A stretch of DNA of 64,000 nt from Bacteroidota bacterium (GTDB lineage Bacteria > Bacteroidota > Bacteroidia > Flavobacteriales > Weeksellaceae): positions 73,031-137,030 of the forward strand of contig JAFAFC010000029.1 of assembly GCA_023423715.1 (NCBI GenBank), in the 5' to 3' direction. Positions 1 through 9,068 of the stretch are shown piece after piece; position 1 is the first letter of the stretch; each line of letters opens with the position of its first letter. The translations under genes and the position numbers were made by a program. The notes below the pieces were generated by a model that saw nothing but the letters and a program-made list of their open reading frames with translations, had not been told where the DNA came from and did not search any database.

Positions 1-4
1 AAAA

Positions 5-694
5 TTAAGGTTCTTCAGGAAAGTCTTTGGGAGCTTCGGCTTTTCCAAAAACAATCTTTAAAATTACTGGTAATGTAGTTATGAGCACTAAGATAAGGAT
101 AATATATTCAAGATGCGCCTTTAAGTCGATCCCGAATTTATCGATGAATACTTTGTCCAAATAATGTCCCGCATACACCAAAGAAAACGACCAAAGAATA
201 GCTCCGATGATATTGTCACGTAAAAAGCGTTTTTTATCCATACGAACGATTCCTGCAACAATAGGGGTAAAAGTTCGTACAATAGGAAGGAATCTTGCTA
301 GAATAACGGCTAAAGAACCGTGTTTCTCAAAGAAATCATTCGCTTGATACAGATATTTTTTCTTGAAAAGTAACGTGTCTTTTTTCTTGTACAAAGAAGG
401 TCCCGTTTTTAAACCGAAAAAATAACCCACTTCATTACCGATAATTGCAGCCAAAGCAATGCAGCTCGCTAAAATTGTCGTATCCAGAAAATCGCTTCCG
501 AATGATCCAAAAGTCTCGGCGATAATTTCTCGCGCATAAATTCCAGAAATAAAAAGTAAACTGTCTCCAGGTAAGAAAAAACCGATGAAAAGGCCTGTTT
601 CTGCAAAAATGATAAACAATACCAGCCAAAATCCACCCATTTTAATATAAAACTCCGGATTTAGGAGGTCTTTCCAACTTTCAAAATGATCCAT
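5..694 (-). CDS. DedA family membrane protein
   Basis: This is a 229-residue polytopic inner-membrane protein of the DedA/SNARE-associated (VTT) family. The family is implicated in phospholipid transport and in maintaining the proton motive force. A hydrophobic segment near residues 21-41 carries Glu32 and runs into FLPGDSLL. EVGYFFG lies near residues 88-94, and the family arginine motif R-F-L-P-I-V-R is at 134-140. A last membrane helix lies near 195-215. Length is normal for the family. The stop codon lies just inside the window edge, so the gene is complete. The exact substrate cannot be told from sequence. Confidence 0.9.
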   Translation of the reverse strand: MDHFESWKDLLNPEFYIKMGGFWLVLFIIFAETGLFIGFFLPGDSLLFISGIYAREIIAETFGSFGSDFLDTTILASCIALAAIIGNEVGYFFGLKTGPSLYKKKDTLLFKKKYLYQANDFFEKHGSLAVILARFLPIVRTFTPIVAGIVRMDKKRFLRDNIIGAILWSFSLVYAGHYLDKVFIDKFGIDLKAHLEYIILILVLITTLPVILKIVFGKAEAPKDFPEEP

Positions 695-713
695 ATTTCG
701 TTTATGATTTCTA

Positions 714-721
714 CAAAAATA
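714..721 (-). promoter_or_regulatory. candidate -7 box upstream of the DedA gene
   Basis: On the minus strand the bases read TATTTTTG, which fits the Bacteroidetes -7 consensus TAnnTTTG, about 20 nt upstream of the DedA ATG. No TTG was seen at the -33 position, so this rests on the -7 box alone. Confidence 0.35.
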
Positions 722-769
722 ATGGAATTGCGTAAGGAATAAAAATTATTAGGATATTTTTAACACAAT

Positions 770-1738
770 CTAGTGTGAGTTTTTTTGCAAGGTGTCGATT
801 CGCTCATCCGGTCCGTTGTGTTTCCAGCCTGGAGCTTTAAAAATATAGGCTAGTTTTGATTTTAAATCTGGCGCTGATTTTACGTCTCGAATCATTGCTC
901 CAAATTCATCAAAAACAATATGAAAAACATTGTAGGTGTTTATGTTATGAAGGATGCCGTAATCGTGAATTTTTGATTTTTCTGCACGATAGGTTCCAAA
1001 AAGATGATCCCAAAGCATTAAGATCCCACCGTAATTTTTGTCGAGTTCTTCGATTTGACGGGAATGATGCACTCGATGATTGGAAGGCGAATTAAAAACG
1101 CGATCAAACCAACCGAGCTTTCCAATAGCATTGGTATGCGGCCAAAATTGAAAAATTAAGTTGAATTGATGCATCATTGCAATCATCAAAGGATGGAAAC
1201 CGATCAACACAAAAGGAATATACCAAATATCACGATAAACGATCTCAAACCAACCTTGACGAAGGGCAACCGCAAAACTTAAATGTTTCGCGGAATGATG
1301 ATTGACGTGTCCCGTCCAAAACAAACGGATTTTGTGACTCAATCGATGATGCCAGTAAAACCCAAAATCTTGCACGACAAGCACCAAAAGCCAAAGCCAC
1401 CAATGTTCTTTATGCCATTTCCAAGTTGCAAATTCAGCCAAACTTGAGACGCCGAAAATATCCGTCAAACGGAAATTGTTATAAATCCAAAAGAAATAGC
1501 CCAATGAAACGGCTTTCATTCCGAAATCTAAAAATACAGCGCCAACTCCCAAACCAATACTCGAAACTTCATCTTTTACGAGGTTTTTCGTGAAAAGCTT
1601 TTGCGGAATTTGATACAAAAAAGTCTCACCAAGAATCAACAAAATAAATCCAGGAATAAAATACGTCACTGGATCTGTGAAATCTAATGGACTAAATAAA
1701 CCGTGATCGTAGAAGAATTGGGAGATTTGCTCTTTCAA
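770..1738 (-). CDS. sterol desaturase / fatty acid hydroxylase family protein
   Basis: This 322-residue membrane protein has the three histidine clusters of the fatty acid hydroxylase superfamily, which bind a di-iron centre: H131xxxH135, H144xxH147H148 and H221xxH224H225. Membrane segments lie near residues 25-45, 60-85, 112-128 and 172-195. These enzymes hydroxylate or desaturate lipid substrates with O2. In Bacteroidetes the substrate is usually unknown, with carotenoids, ornithine lipids and sphingolipids all possible. The gene lies alone between DedA and prfB on the same strand, with a terminator upstream that separates it from prfB. Substrate is not inferable here. Confidence 0.88.
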   Translation of the reverse strand: MKEQISQFFYDHGLFSPLDFTDPVTYFIPGFILLILGETFLYQIPQKLFTKNLVKDEVSSIGLGVGAVFLDFGMKAVSLGYFFWIYNNFRLTDIFGVSSLAEFATWKWHKEHWWLWLLVLVVQDFGFYWHHRLSHKIRLFWTGHVNHHSAKHLSFAVALRQGWFEIVYRDIWYIPFVLIGFHPLMIAMMHQFNLIFQFWPHTNAIGKLGWFDRVFNSPSNHRVHHSRQIEELDKNYGGILMLWDHLFGTYRAEKSKIHDYGILHNINTYNVFHIVFDEFGAMIRDVKSAPDLKSKLAYIFKAPGWKHNGPDERIDTLQKNSH

Positions 1739-1764
1739 ATTGCTGCTTTTGGGTAAATGTAACT

Positions 1765-1797
1765 AAAAAAGGAAACCGATATTCGATTTCCTTTTTT
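1765..1797 (-). terminator. intrinsic terminator of prfB
   Basis: There is a perfect 11-bp inverted repeat, AAAAAAGGAAA (1765-1775) and TTTCCTTTTTT (1787-1797), starting about 19 nt after the prfB stop. It ends in a T run on the minus strand. Confidence 0.75.
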
Positions 1798-1815
1798 ACT
1801 TTCTATGTTTTGAAT

Positions 1816-2928
1816 TTAAAATTCTAAATCATCTTCACCAACTGCTGTTCCATCTGCCATTAAATAGGCTTTTAGGAAAGGCGTGATATCGCCATTCATA
1901 ACGCCGTCAACATCGGAAGTTTCGTGCGCGGAACGAACGTCTTTCACCAATTTGTACGGATGCATGACGTAGTTTCTAATTTGGCTTCCCCATTCAATTT
2001 TCATTTTGTTGGCTTCAATTTCGTTTCGAGCTCTCATACGTTCTTCCAATTCCATTTCGTACAATCGGGAACGTAAAAGTTGCATTGCTTTTTCCTTGTT
2101 TTGAAGCTGAGAACGGGATTCCGAGTTTTCAATAATAATTCCGGTAGGAGCATGTCGTAATCGCACCGCAGTTTCTACCTTGTTTACGTTCTGTCCTCCC
2201 GCTCCAGATGCACGCATGGTTTCAAAACTAATATCCGCAGGATTAATGTTAATCTCAATAGTGTCATCAACCAACGGATACACATAAACCGAAACAAAAC
2301 TTGTATGACGCTTTGCGTTCGAGTCAAACGGAGAAATACGCACCAAACGGTGCACGCCATTTTCACCTTTCAAATAACCAAAAGCGTATTCACCATCGAT
2401 TTCTAAGGTTACGGTTTTTACACCCGCAACGTCACCTTCTTGAAAATTCAGTTCGCGAATTTTGTAGCCTTGTTTTTCTGCCCACATCGTGTACATACGC
2501 ATCAGCATCGAAGCCCAATCGCAACTTTCGGTTCCACCAGCTCCAGCGGTGATTTGAAGAACGGCAGAAAGTTCATCACCTTCGTTGGAAAGCATGTTTT
2601 TGAACTCCAGATTCTCAATTTTTTCTACCAACTGAGGGAACGTTTCGTCCAATTCTTTTTCTGAATCGGGATCTTCCTTTGCAAATTCGCTTAGAACCTG
2701 TAAATCTTCAAATTGTGTATGGATTTCTTCATACTCTTCAACCCACTTTTTCTTGGAACGAAGCTGTTTTAGGAAGACTTCCGCTTCTTTTGGATTATCC
2801 CAAAATTCAGGTGCCGCCGTTTTTTCGTCGTCATTGGAAATTTCAATTTTCTTTTTGTCGATTTGCAAATATTTGTACAAATCTTCAATTCGAGATTGGG
2901 TTTCTTTTAAGAGGTCTTGGTTGATCAA
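1816..2928 (-). CDS. prfB: peptide chain release factor 2
   Basis: RF2 ends translation at UAA and UGA by hydrolysing peptidyl-tRNA. The 370-residue protein has the SPF tripeptide for stop-codon recognition at 199-201 and the catalytic GGQ at 244-246 within SGAGGQNVNK. The N-terminal coiled-coil domain is complete. Most bacterial prfB genes carry a programmed +1 frameshift at an in-frame UGA near codon 26. Here the matching segment (Tyr20-Leu21-Gln22-Ile23-Asp24) reads TAT TTG CAA ATC GAC with no stop, so autoregulatory frameshifting is absent. Start is the ATG at 2928, with a candidate -7 box about 20 nt upstream. Confidence 0.97.
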   Translation of the reverse strand: MINQDLLKETQSRIEDLYKYLQIDKKKIEISNDDEKTAAPEFWDNPKEAEVFLKQLRSKKKWVEEYEEIHTQFEDLQVLSEFAKEDPDSEKELDETFPQLVEKIENLEFKNMLSNEGDELSAVLQITAGAGGTESCDWASMLMRMYTMWAEKQGYKIRELNFQEGDVAGVKTVTLEIDGEYAFGYLKGENGVHRLVRISPFDSNAKRHTSFVSVYVYPLVDDTIEININPADISFETMRASGAGGQNVNKVETAVRLRHAPTGIIIENSESRSQLQNKEKAMQLLRSRLYEMELEERMRARNEIEANKMKIEWGSQIRNYVMHPYKLVKDVRSAHETSDVDGVMNGDITPFLKAYLMADGTAVGEDDLEF

Positions 2929-2947
2929 TGTTGCGTAATTAAGATGG

Positions 2948-2955
2948 CAAATTTA
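2948..2955 (-). promoter_or_regulatory. candidate -7 box of prfB
   Basis: The minus strand reads TAAATTTG (TAnnTTTG), 20 nt upstream of the prfB start codon. The -33 position is not a clear TTG. Confidence 0.4.
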
Positions 2956-2996
2956 CGGATAATTTGGTTTTAGTAACGTCTAGTTAGTTGACTTTC

Positions 2997-4340
2997 CTAC
3001 TTTTTTTCACCGTTCGTATTTTGAAAACCAATAGCCCTTCTTGGTTCTTCAACCACTTTGTAAGCGTCAAGTTCCCGTTGTAAGTCTTTTATTCGACTCA
3101 CAAAATCATCGAAATTATTTACAATCACTTCATGCAAGAACTGCTGAACTTGATCAAGGTATTCCGAAGTTAATTTACTTGCCGAATCCCGCAAAGCTCC
3201 ATCCAAAAGTTTGATATCAATTTTCAAATTTTCGTCTCGAGATTTTAAATATTGATTTCGAATTCGTTTCTTTAAACTCTGTGTAAAGTCAATAACCATC
3301 GTGTTGCTAAAGGCTTTCATTTTCAAGGCGACTTCATTCCAAAACGGGAGATGATCGGCATTGTTTATTTCTAATATTTTAAATAAAGTGGATGTTTTTT
3401 CTAAGTTTTTGAGCATCGCAAACTGAATCATTTCTGCTCTTTCCTTCACATTCGGGGGGAAAATAGGAACAAGAACATCAAATCTTCCCGGCGCCATCAC
3501 TTCTTCGTCAATCACATCCAGCGAAATAGCCGAACCAATCATCAAAATCCCTTCATAAGGAAAGCGGGAAACATTATGCATGATAATTTCCTTTGTCTCT
3601 TCATTTTCACGGGAATAATTGGCGTTTCGTTCCTGCATGATATCATCAAAATTCTCGATGAACAATTCAATTTTTTCTTTTTGTAAAATGGAAAGCAAAA
3701 ACGTGTTGAAATTTTCCACATCACCACCAATGTAAGAGGTTCCTAGAAAATGTTTTTTAACTTCAGTGAATTCATAACCAATAATTTCGGAAATTTTATT
3801 TGCCCAAAATATTTTTCCACTTCCTGGAGGGCCGTACAAGATAATTCCTGCCGGTTTTTCAATTCCCCAATTTTTGGATTCTTCACTGTTGATAAATGGT
3901 TCTAAAGCATCAGAAATATAGAAAAATAAATCACGATAGCCGATGAAATCCTTTTTTCTAAGTGGAGACTTTTTGCCAAAATAATCGTAGACAAAATGAT
4001 AATCGCCTCCCAATTGGTTGTCAATTCCAAACGACGAAACCGATGATTTGAAATAACCGTTTTCTAAAATTTGTGGCATTTGACTTTTGAGAATTTCCTC
4101 TACTTTTTCCTTCGGTTGATGGATTTTTGCAGCAATATCGTCCGGAGATTTTGTTTTGTTGAGGTCTTTCTCGTAGTGTTGAAGGAAATCTGCATTTTCC
4201 TTAGCAAATTGAATGAAATCGGGTTTCACTTCGAAATTGGAAAAAATACATTCGTCTAAATCGAGGTCGAAATCTTGAATAAATCGTTTTATACTTTCTG
4301 TTGTTATTTGGAGCTCTTTGGCAAGTTCTATAAGTTTCAT
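2997..4340 (-). CDS. AAA domain protein with degenerate ATPase motifs and IF2-N-like head
   Basis: The start is placed at the ATG at 4340 (MKLIELAKEL), because the longer frame to 4442 adds a poorly conserved AT-rich extension and runs into the divergent ABC gene. This gives 447 residues. Residues 1-32 resemble the IF2 N-terminal helical domain. The AAA module spans about 130-330: Walker A GPPGSGKI (170-177, Ile replaces Thr/Ser), pore-loop-like SYIGG (202-206), a Walker B region ELFIENFDD in which the usual Asp-Glu pair is Glu229-Asn230, no sensor-1 Asn near 270, and APGRFD (283-288) where the first arginine is Ala. The C-terminal part is helical. ATP binding may persist, but hydrolysis looks impaired. 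No precise family function is recognised. Confidence 0.75.
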   Translation of the reverse strand: MKLIELAKELQITTESIKRFIQDFDLDLDECIFSNFEVKPDFIQFAKENADFLQHYEKDLNKTKSPDDIAAKIHQPKEKVEEILKSQMPQILENGYFKSSVSSFGIDNQLGGDYHFVYDYFGKKSPLRKKDFIGYRDLFFYISDALEPFINSEESKNWGIEKPAGIILYGPPGSGKIFWANKISEIIGYEFTEVKKHFLGTSYIGGDVENFNTFLLSILQKEKIELFIENFDDIMQERNANYSRENEETKEIIMHNVSRFPYEGILMIGSAISLDVIDEEVMAPGRFDVLVPIFPPNVKERAEMIQFAMLKNLEKTSTLFKILEINNADHLPFWNEVALKMKAFSNTMVIDFTQSLKKRIRNQYLKSRDENLKIDIKLLDGALRDSASKLTSEYLDQVQQFLHEVIVNNFDDFVSRIKDLQRELDAYKVVEEPRRAIGFQNTNGEKK

Positions 4341-4441
4341 TAATCTTTTTTTGAAGATTGAAAGTACAATTTTTTTACCGAAGCCATTTTCAATTGTAAC
4401 AAAATGATAAAAAATCCTACTTTTTATGTAAAACAGAATCA

Positions 4442-5338
4442 ATGGATCACGTATTATCAGTAAAAAATCTCACCAAGAAATTCAAAAGGGTGGTGGTGAA
4501 CAATCTTTCGTTCGAAGTAGAACGTGGAAATGTTTACGGAATTTTGGGTCCGAACGGAAGTGGAAAATCCACAACGTTTGGGATGCTTTTAACCACAATC
4601 AACCCAACGGGCGGCAATTGGAGCTGGTTTGGAGAAGAAGGAACTTCTACTAAAACATTAAAAAAAATCGGGGCGATTATTGAGCAACCGAATTTTTATC
4701 CGTATCTGAGCGCCGAAAAAAACTTGAAAATCATGGCCGAAATTAAAGGCGCACCGTATTCAAGAATTGATGAGGTTTTGGATCAAGTAGGTTTGTTGGC
4801 TCGTAAAAAAGATGTTTTCAAAACCTATTCTTTGGGTATGAAACAACGTTTAGCAATCGCTTCTGCGTTACTTGCGGAACCTGAAGTATTGATTTTGGAT
4901 GAACCAACCAACGGTTTGGATCCTGAAGGAATTATCCAAATTCGTGAACTGATAAACGCCATTGCAAAAAAAGGAATCACGATTATTATTGCGAGTCACT
5001 TGCTAGACGAGATTGAGAAAATTTGTTCTCACGTGGTTGTTTTGAAAGAAGGAAACGCAATTTATTGTGGTAGAGTTGATGAAATGACCAACTCTAAAGG
5101 CTTTTTCGAACTTAAAGCTGAAAATACGGATCAACTTGTTGCTGCGGTTAAGGAGTTAAATTTCGCTTCGGATATTCGTTTGGATGGCGATTTGGTTATC
5201 GTTTCGGTAGAAAACGAAATGTCAGCTGTTAATTTGAACAAAAAATTGACGGAAAAAGGAATTTTCCTTTCGCAACTCGTACTGAAAAAGCAGTCTCTTG
5301 AATCTCAATTTCTTCAACTTGTTAAAAACCAGAATTAA
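4442..5338 (+). CDS. ABC transporter ATP-binding protein
   Basis: This 298-residue nucleotide-binding subunit of an ABC-2 type exporter has Walker A GPNGSGKST (36-44), the signature SLGMKQR (130-136), Walker B LILDEP (149-154) and H-loop His186. The C-terminal extension beyond about residue 215 is usual for this subclass (Bcr/Nod/YhaQ-like). Its stop overlaps the permease start by one base (TAATG), so the two are translationally coupled. Substrate is unknown. Confidence 0.93.
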   Translation: MDHVLSVKNLTKKFKRVVVNNLSFEVERGNVYGILGPNGSGKSTTFGMLLTTINPTGGNWSWFGEEGTSTKTLKKIGAIIEQPNFYPYLSAEKNLKIMAEIKGAPYSRIDEVLDQVGLLARKKDVFKTYSLGMKQRLAIASALLAEPEVLILDEPTNGLDPEGIIQIRELINAIAKKGITIIIASHLLDEIEKICSHVVVLKEGNAIYCGRVDEMTNSKGFFELKAENTDQLVAAVKELNFASDIRLDGDLVIVSVENEMSAVNLNKKLTEKGIFLSQLVLKKQSLESQFLQLVKNQN

Positions 5339-6186
5339 TGAAACGTCTAGCTACTTTAGAATTTTATAAAAATCTTACCTATAAGCCTTTCCAGATATTT
5401 ACGGCTTTGTATTTTCTGGTTTTAGTTGCTTTATTATTTATCGGTCTGGTCGATCTTCAGATCACTGATTCGTTTACGATTAACCTCAAAGAACAGGGAA
5501 TTTATAACTTCCCAGAAATTTGGAATTTCACAACTTGGATTGTTGCAATTTTGAAAATTTTCTTAGGTTTAATCATTGTTTTCTCCATTTGTCAGGAGTT
5601 TACTAATCGAATGTTTAAGCAAAATGTGATTGATGGACTTTCTCGAAAGGAGTTTATTTTATCTAAACTTTTTACCATTTTCTCATTTAGTTTTATTTCG
5701 ACGTTATTGGTTTTCGGGATTACGTTAGCGATTGGCTACGCGTATTCTGAGAAAACAGATACAGAATTGGTGACTAAAGAACTCTTTTTTATACCGCATT
5801 ATTTCTTGAAGTTATTTACGTTTTTTAGCTTTTTAATGTTCTTATCCGTTTTACTTCGTAAATCCATTTTCGTATTCCTTTTCTTCTTCATTTATTGGAT
5901 TGCTGAAGGAATTATTGGTGCCATTGAAAGCTTTACACGATTGAGAAATTTGAAACCGGCTCAAAAAATGGAAGCAATTCAAGAGCAGTTTTTCATTTCT
6001 AAAGTATTGCCTTTAGAAAGTATGAGTAATTTGATTCCGAATCCTTTAATTCGTTTGAATATGGCGAAAATGATGGGTTTCGAATATAAATTTCACTACC
6101 CAACAGAGAGTGTAATTGCAACACTGGTTTGGTGCACTTTGTTTATTTTAGGATCGTATTGGATCTTGAAAAAACGTGATTGGTAA
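5338..6186 (+). CDS. ABC-2 type transporter permease
   Basis: This 282-residue membrane protein has about six hydrophobic segments: near 20-40, 68-86, 110-130, 150-185 with a very Phe-rich stretch, and 255-275. It begins directly in the stop codon of the ATPase gene and forms the membrane half of the same exporter. The region between the fifth and sixth segments (about 195-250) is extracytoplasmic or loop. A strong terminator follows the stop. No sequence feature identifies the substrate. Confidence 0.88.
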   Translation: MKRLATLEFYKNLTYKPFQIFTALYFLVLVALLFIGLVDLQITDSFTINLKEQGIYNFPEIWNFTTWIVAILKIFLGLIIVFSICQEFTNRMFKQNVIDGLSRKEFILSKLFTIFSFSFISTLLVFGITLAIGYAYSEKTDTELVTKELFFIPHYFLKLFTFFSFLMFLSVLLRKSIFVFLFFFIYWIAEGIIGAIESFTRLRNLKPAQKMEAIQEQFFISKVLPLESMSNLIPNPLIRLNMAKMMGFEYKFHYPTESVIATLVWCTLFILGSYWILKKRDW

Positions 6187-6205
6187 TCCAAATTCGATTA
6201 AATAT

Positions 6206-6234
6206 AATCCGACTATTTTTTAGTCGGATTTTTT
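6206..6234 (+). terminator. intrinsic terminator of the ABC exporter operon
   Basis: A 10-bp perfect stem, AATCCGACTA (6206-6215) and TAGTCGGATT (6221-6230), has a T5 loop and is followed by a T run. It starts 20 nt after the permease stop. Confidence 0.9.
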
Positions 6235-6270
6235 GTTGAATTCCACTTCGAAAAAACGGCTAATTTTCAC

Positions 6271-6278
6271 TAAATTTG
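6271..6278 (+). promoter_or_regulatory. candidate -7 box of alaS
   Basis: TAAATTTG fits TAnnTTTG. It lies 86 nt upstream of the alaS ATG and just after the preceding terminator. The -33 region has only TTC near the expected place. Confidence 0.45.
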
Positions 6279-6364
6279 CGACTTGTAAAATAGAGCCACG
6301 AGTAGAGATTGAAGTCAAGAAACTTTAAACCTGAAACTCAAAACTCTAAAATCAAAAAAAAGAT

Positions 6365-8968
6365 ATGACTTCACAAGAAATACGCCAGCAGTTTTTAGAT
6401 TTTTTCAAAAGCAAAGAACATTTAATCGTTCCTTCTGCACCGATCGTTTTGAAAGATGATCCTACGTTGATGTTCTCCAATTCGGGGATGACGCAGTTTA
6501 AGGATTATTTTTTAGGGTATAAAGAACCTAAAGCGCCTCGTATTGCCGATACGCAAAAATGTCTTCGTGTTTCTGGAAAGCATAATGATTTGGACGATGT
6601 GGGTCGTGATACCTATCACCACACGATGTTCGAAATGTTGGGAAACTGGTCTTTTGGGGATTATTTCAAAAAAGAAGCGATTTCTTGGGCTTGGGAATTA
6701 TTGACGGAAGTGTATAAAATTCCAAAAGAAAATTTGTACGTAACGATTTTTGAAGGCGATGCAACGGAAAATTTGGAGCGTGACCAAGATGCATACGATT
6801 ATTGGAAGGCGTTTATTTCGGAAGATCGAATTATCAACGGAAACAAGAAAGATAATTTCTGGGAAATGGGTGCGAGTGGACCTTGTGGACCATGTTCTGA
6901 AATTCATGTTGATTTACGTACAGAAGAAGAAAAAGCAAAAGTTTCTGGTCTTGAATTAGTGAATAACGACCATCCTCAAGTTGTGGAGATTTGGAATCTC
7001 GTTTTCATGCAATACAACCGTAAAGCTGATGGAAGTTTAGAAAATCTTCCTGCAAAACATATTGATACTGGAATGGGCTTCGAGCGTCTTTGTATGGCTT
7101 TACAACACAAAGAATCCAATTATGATACGGATGTTTTCACACCTTTAATTGCTAAAGTTGAGGAACTTTCAGGAAAAAAATATACTGGAATTTTAACAGA
7201 CGAAAAAGATATTGCAATCCGCGTTGTTGTTGATCATATACGTGCAGTTTCATTCGCAATTGCTGATGGACAGCTGCCTTCAAACAATGGAGCAGGATAT
7301 GTAATTCGTCGAATTTTGAGAAGAGCGATTTCGTATGCGTATCGTTTCTTGGATATGAAAGAACCATTTTTATACGAATTGGTTGCAGTTTTGAAAAATC
7401 AAATGGGCGCATTCTTCCCAGAATTGGAAAAACAAGAAAAGTTGATTACAGAAGTAATCAAAGAAGAAGAAAATTCTTTTTTAAAGACAATTGAACACGG
7501 CTTAGTTCGAGTTGAAAAGCTAATTCAACAAACCCAAGCGAAAAACGAAAAAGTTCTTCCTAGTGAAGAGGTTTTCGAATTGTATGATACGTACGGCTTT
7601 CCAGATGATTTAACGAGAATTATTGCAGAAGAAAAAGGATTAACGATTGATGAAGCTGGTTTTGAAGCCGAAATGCAAAAGCAAAAGCAACGTTCTAAAA
7701 AAGATTCAGCGGCAAAAGTCTATGACTGGGTTGTTTTAGAAGAAAAGCCTGAAACGTTCGTTGGTTACGATCAAACAGAATCCGAGGTTTTGATTACACG
7801 TTATCGTAAAATTGAAAATAAAGACGGTGAGTTTTATCAAATCGTTTTAGACAAATCGCCTTTCTATCCAGAAGGAGGTGGGCAAGTTGGCGACAAAGGT
7901 GTTCTAGAAAATGCGGTTGAAAGCTTTGAAGTTTTAGAAACGAAAAAAGAGAACAACTTGATTATTTCCTTAATTAATGGACTTCCGAAAGATGCGGGAG
8001 CTGTTTTTTATGCGAAAGTGAATACGGCGGATCGTAAAAATTCTCAAGCAAATCACTCTGTAACGCACTTGTTACATGAAGCGTTGCGGGATGTTTTGGG
8101 AACTCATGTTGAGCAAAAAGGTTCATATGTTGGTCCAGATTATTTGCGTTTTGACTTCTCGCATTTCTCAAAAATGACTGAAGAAGAATTGGCTTTGGTT
8201 GAAGAAAAGGTGAACGAGAAAATCAAAGAAAATATTGCTCTTCAAGAGTTTAGAAATATTCCTATTCAAGAAGCTTTGGACAAAGGAGCAATGGCTTTAT
8301 TTGGTGAAAAATACGGTGATAATGTGCGTATGATTCAGTTTGGTTCGTCCAAAGAACTTTGTGGTGGAACGCACGTGAAATCAACTTCGGAAATTGGTCA
8401 TTTCAAATTGGTAAATGAAAGTTCAACAGCAGCGGGAATCCGTAGAATTGAAGCGATTTCTGGAGATAAATCAGAGGCGTATTTTAAAGGTTTAGAAACT
8501 CAAATTTCAGAATTATCTCAATTGTTGAAATCAAAAGATGTTTTGAAATCGGTTGAAAAATTGATGGAAGAAAATCAGCAATTGAAAGCCGAAATTGAAG
8601 GTCTGAAAAAAGAAAAAGCAAAAGGGGAAATCCAAAACTGGAAAAACGAATTTGTAGCGAAAGAGGATAAAAATCTTTTGGTGAAGAAAACGTCTTTGGA
8701 TGCAGGTTCTGTGAAGGATATTGTTTTCCAATTGAAAAAAGAGATGCCGAAATCGGTTATCGTAATAATTTCTGATGCAGGCGACAAACCAATGATTACG
8801 GTTGGGGTTTCTGCTGATTTGGAAGCAACCTACCAAGCTGGTGCAATTGTTAAAGATTTGGCGAAAGAAATCCAAGGTGGAGGTGGCGGAAATCCAGGTT
8901 TCGCAACCGCTGGAGGAAAAAATCTGGACGGAATTGAAAATGCCTATCAGAAGGCTTTAGGTTTGTAA
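6365..8968 (+). CDS. alaS: alanyl-tRNA synthetase
   Basis: This 867-residue enzyme charges tRNA-Ala. The class II catalytic domain (about 1-245) is recognisable by SNSGMTQFKDYFLG and DTYHHTMFEMLGNW. The editing domain carries HSVTHLLHEAL (HxxxH) and CGGTH, which supply zinc and editing residues. The C-terminal C-Ala domain, including a coiled coil (about 705-745) and the GGGGGNP glycine motif near the end, is present. Length is normal and no lesions are seen. It stands alone between two terminator-like hairpins. Confidence 0.98.
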   Translation: MTSQEIRQQFLDFFKSKEHLIVPSAPIVLKDDPTLMFSNSGMTQFKDYFLGYKEPKAPRIADTQKCLRVSGKHNDLDDVGRDTYHHTMFEMLGNWSFGDYFKKEAISWAWELLTEVYKIPKENLYVTIFEGDATENLERDQDAYDYWKAFISEDRIINGNKKDNFWEMGASGPCGPCSEIHVDLRTEEEKAKVSGLELVNNDHPQVVEIWNLVFMQYNRKADGSLENLPAKHIDTGMGFERLCMALQHKESNYDTDVFTPLIAKVEELSGKKYTGILTDEKDIAIRVVVDHIRAVSFAIADGQLPSNNGAGYVIRRILRRAISYAYRFLDMKEPFLYELVAVLKNQMGAFFPELEKQEKLITEVIKEEENSFLKTIEHGLVRVEKLIQQTQAKNEKVLPSEEVFELYDTYGFPDDLTRIIAEEKGLTIDEAGFEAEMQKQKQRSKKDSAAKVYDWVVLEEKPETFVGYDQTESEVLITRYRKIENKDGEFYQIVLDKSPFYPEGGGQVGDKGVLENAVESFEVLETKKENNLIISLINGLPKDAGAVFYAKVNTADRKNSQANHSVTHLLHEALRDVLGTHVEQKGSYVGPDYLRFDFSHFSKMTEEELALVEEKVNEKIKENIALQEFRNIPIQEALDKGAMALFGEKYGDNVRMIQFGSSKELCGGTHVKSTSEIGHFKLVNESSTAAGIRRIEAISGDKSEAYFKGLETQISELSQLLKSKDVLKSVEKLMEENQQLKAEIEGLKKEKAKGEIQNWKNEFVAKEDKNLLVKKTSLDAGSVKDIVFQLKKEMPKSVIVIISDAGDKPMITVGVSADLEATYQAGAIVKDLAKEIQGGGGGNPGFATAGGKNLDGIENAYQKALGL

Positions 8969-9009
8969 TTTTACTATTCCTCAATATGGAAGAAATATAT
9001 TAGGAGATT

Positions 9010-9030
9010 TTCGGCGGCGAAGCCGCCGAA
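9010..9030. terminator. GC-rich hairpin after alaS
   Basis: A 9-bp perfect stem, TTCGGCGGC and GCCGCCGAA with loop GAA, lies 42 nt after the alaS stop. It is almost all G/C in AT-rich surroundings and is followed by CCCTTTTAAAA, not by a clean T run. It may be a weak terminator or a dispersed palindromic repeat. Confidence 0.5.
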
Positions 9031-9068
9031 ACCCTTTTAAAATTCATTTTTTCGCAACAAATTCATTC

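Noticed and set aside
9010..9030. GC-rich hairpin as part of a repeat family
   Set aside because: Only one copy was noticed in this window, so no family can be claimed.
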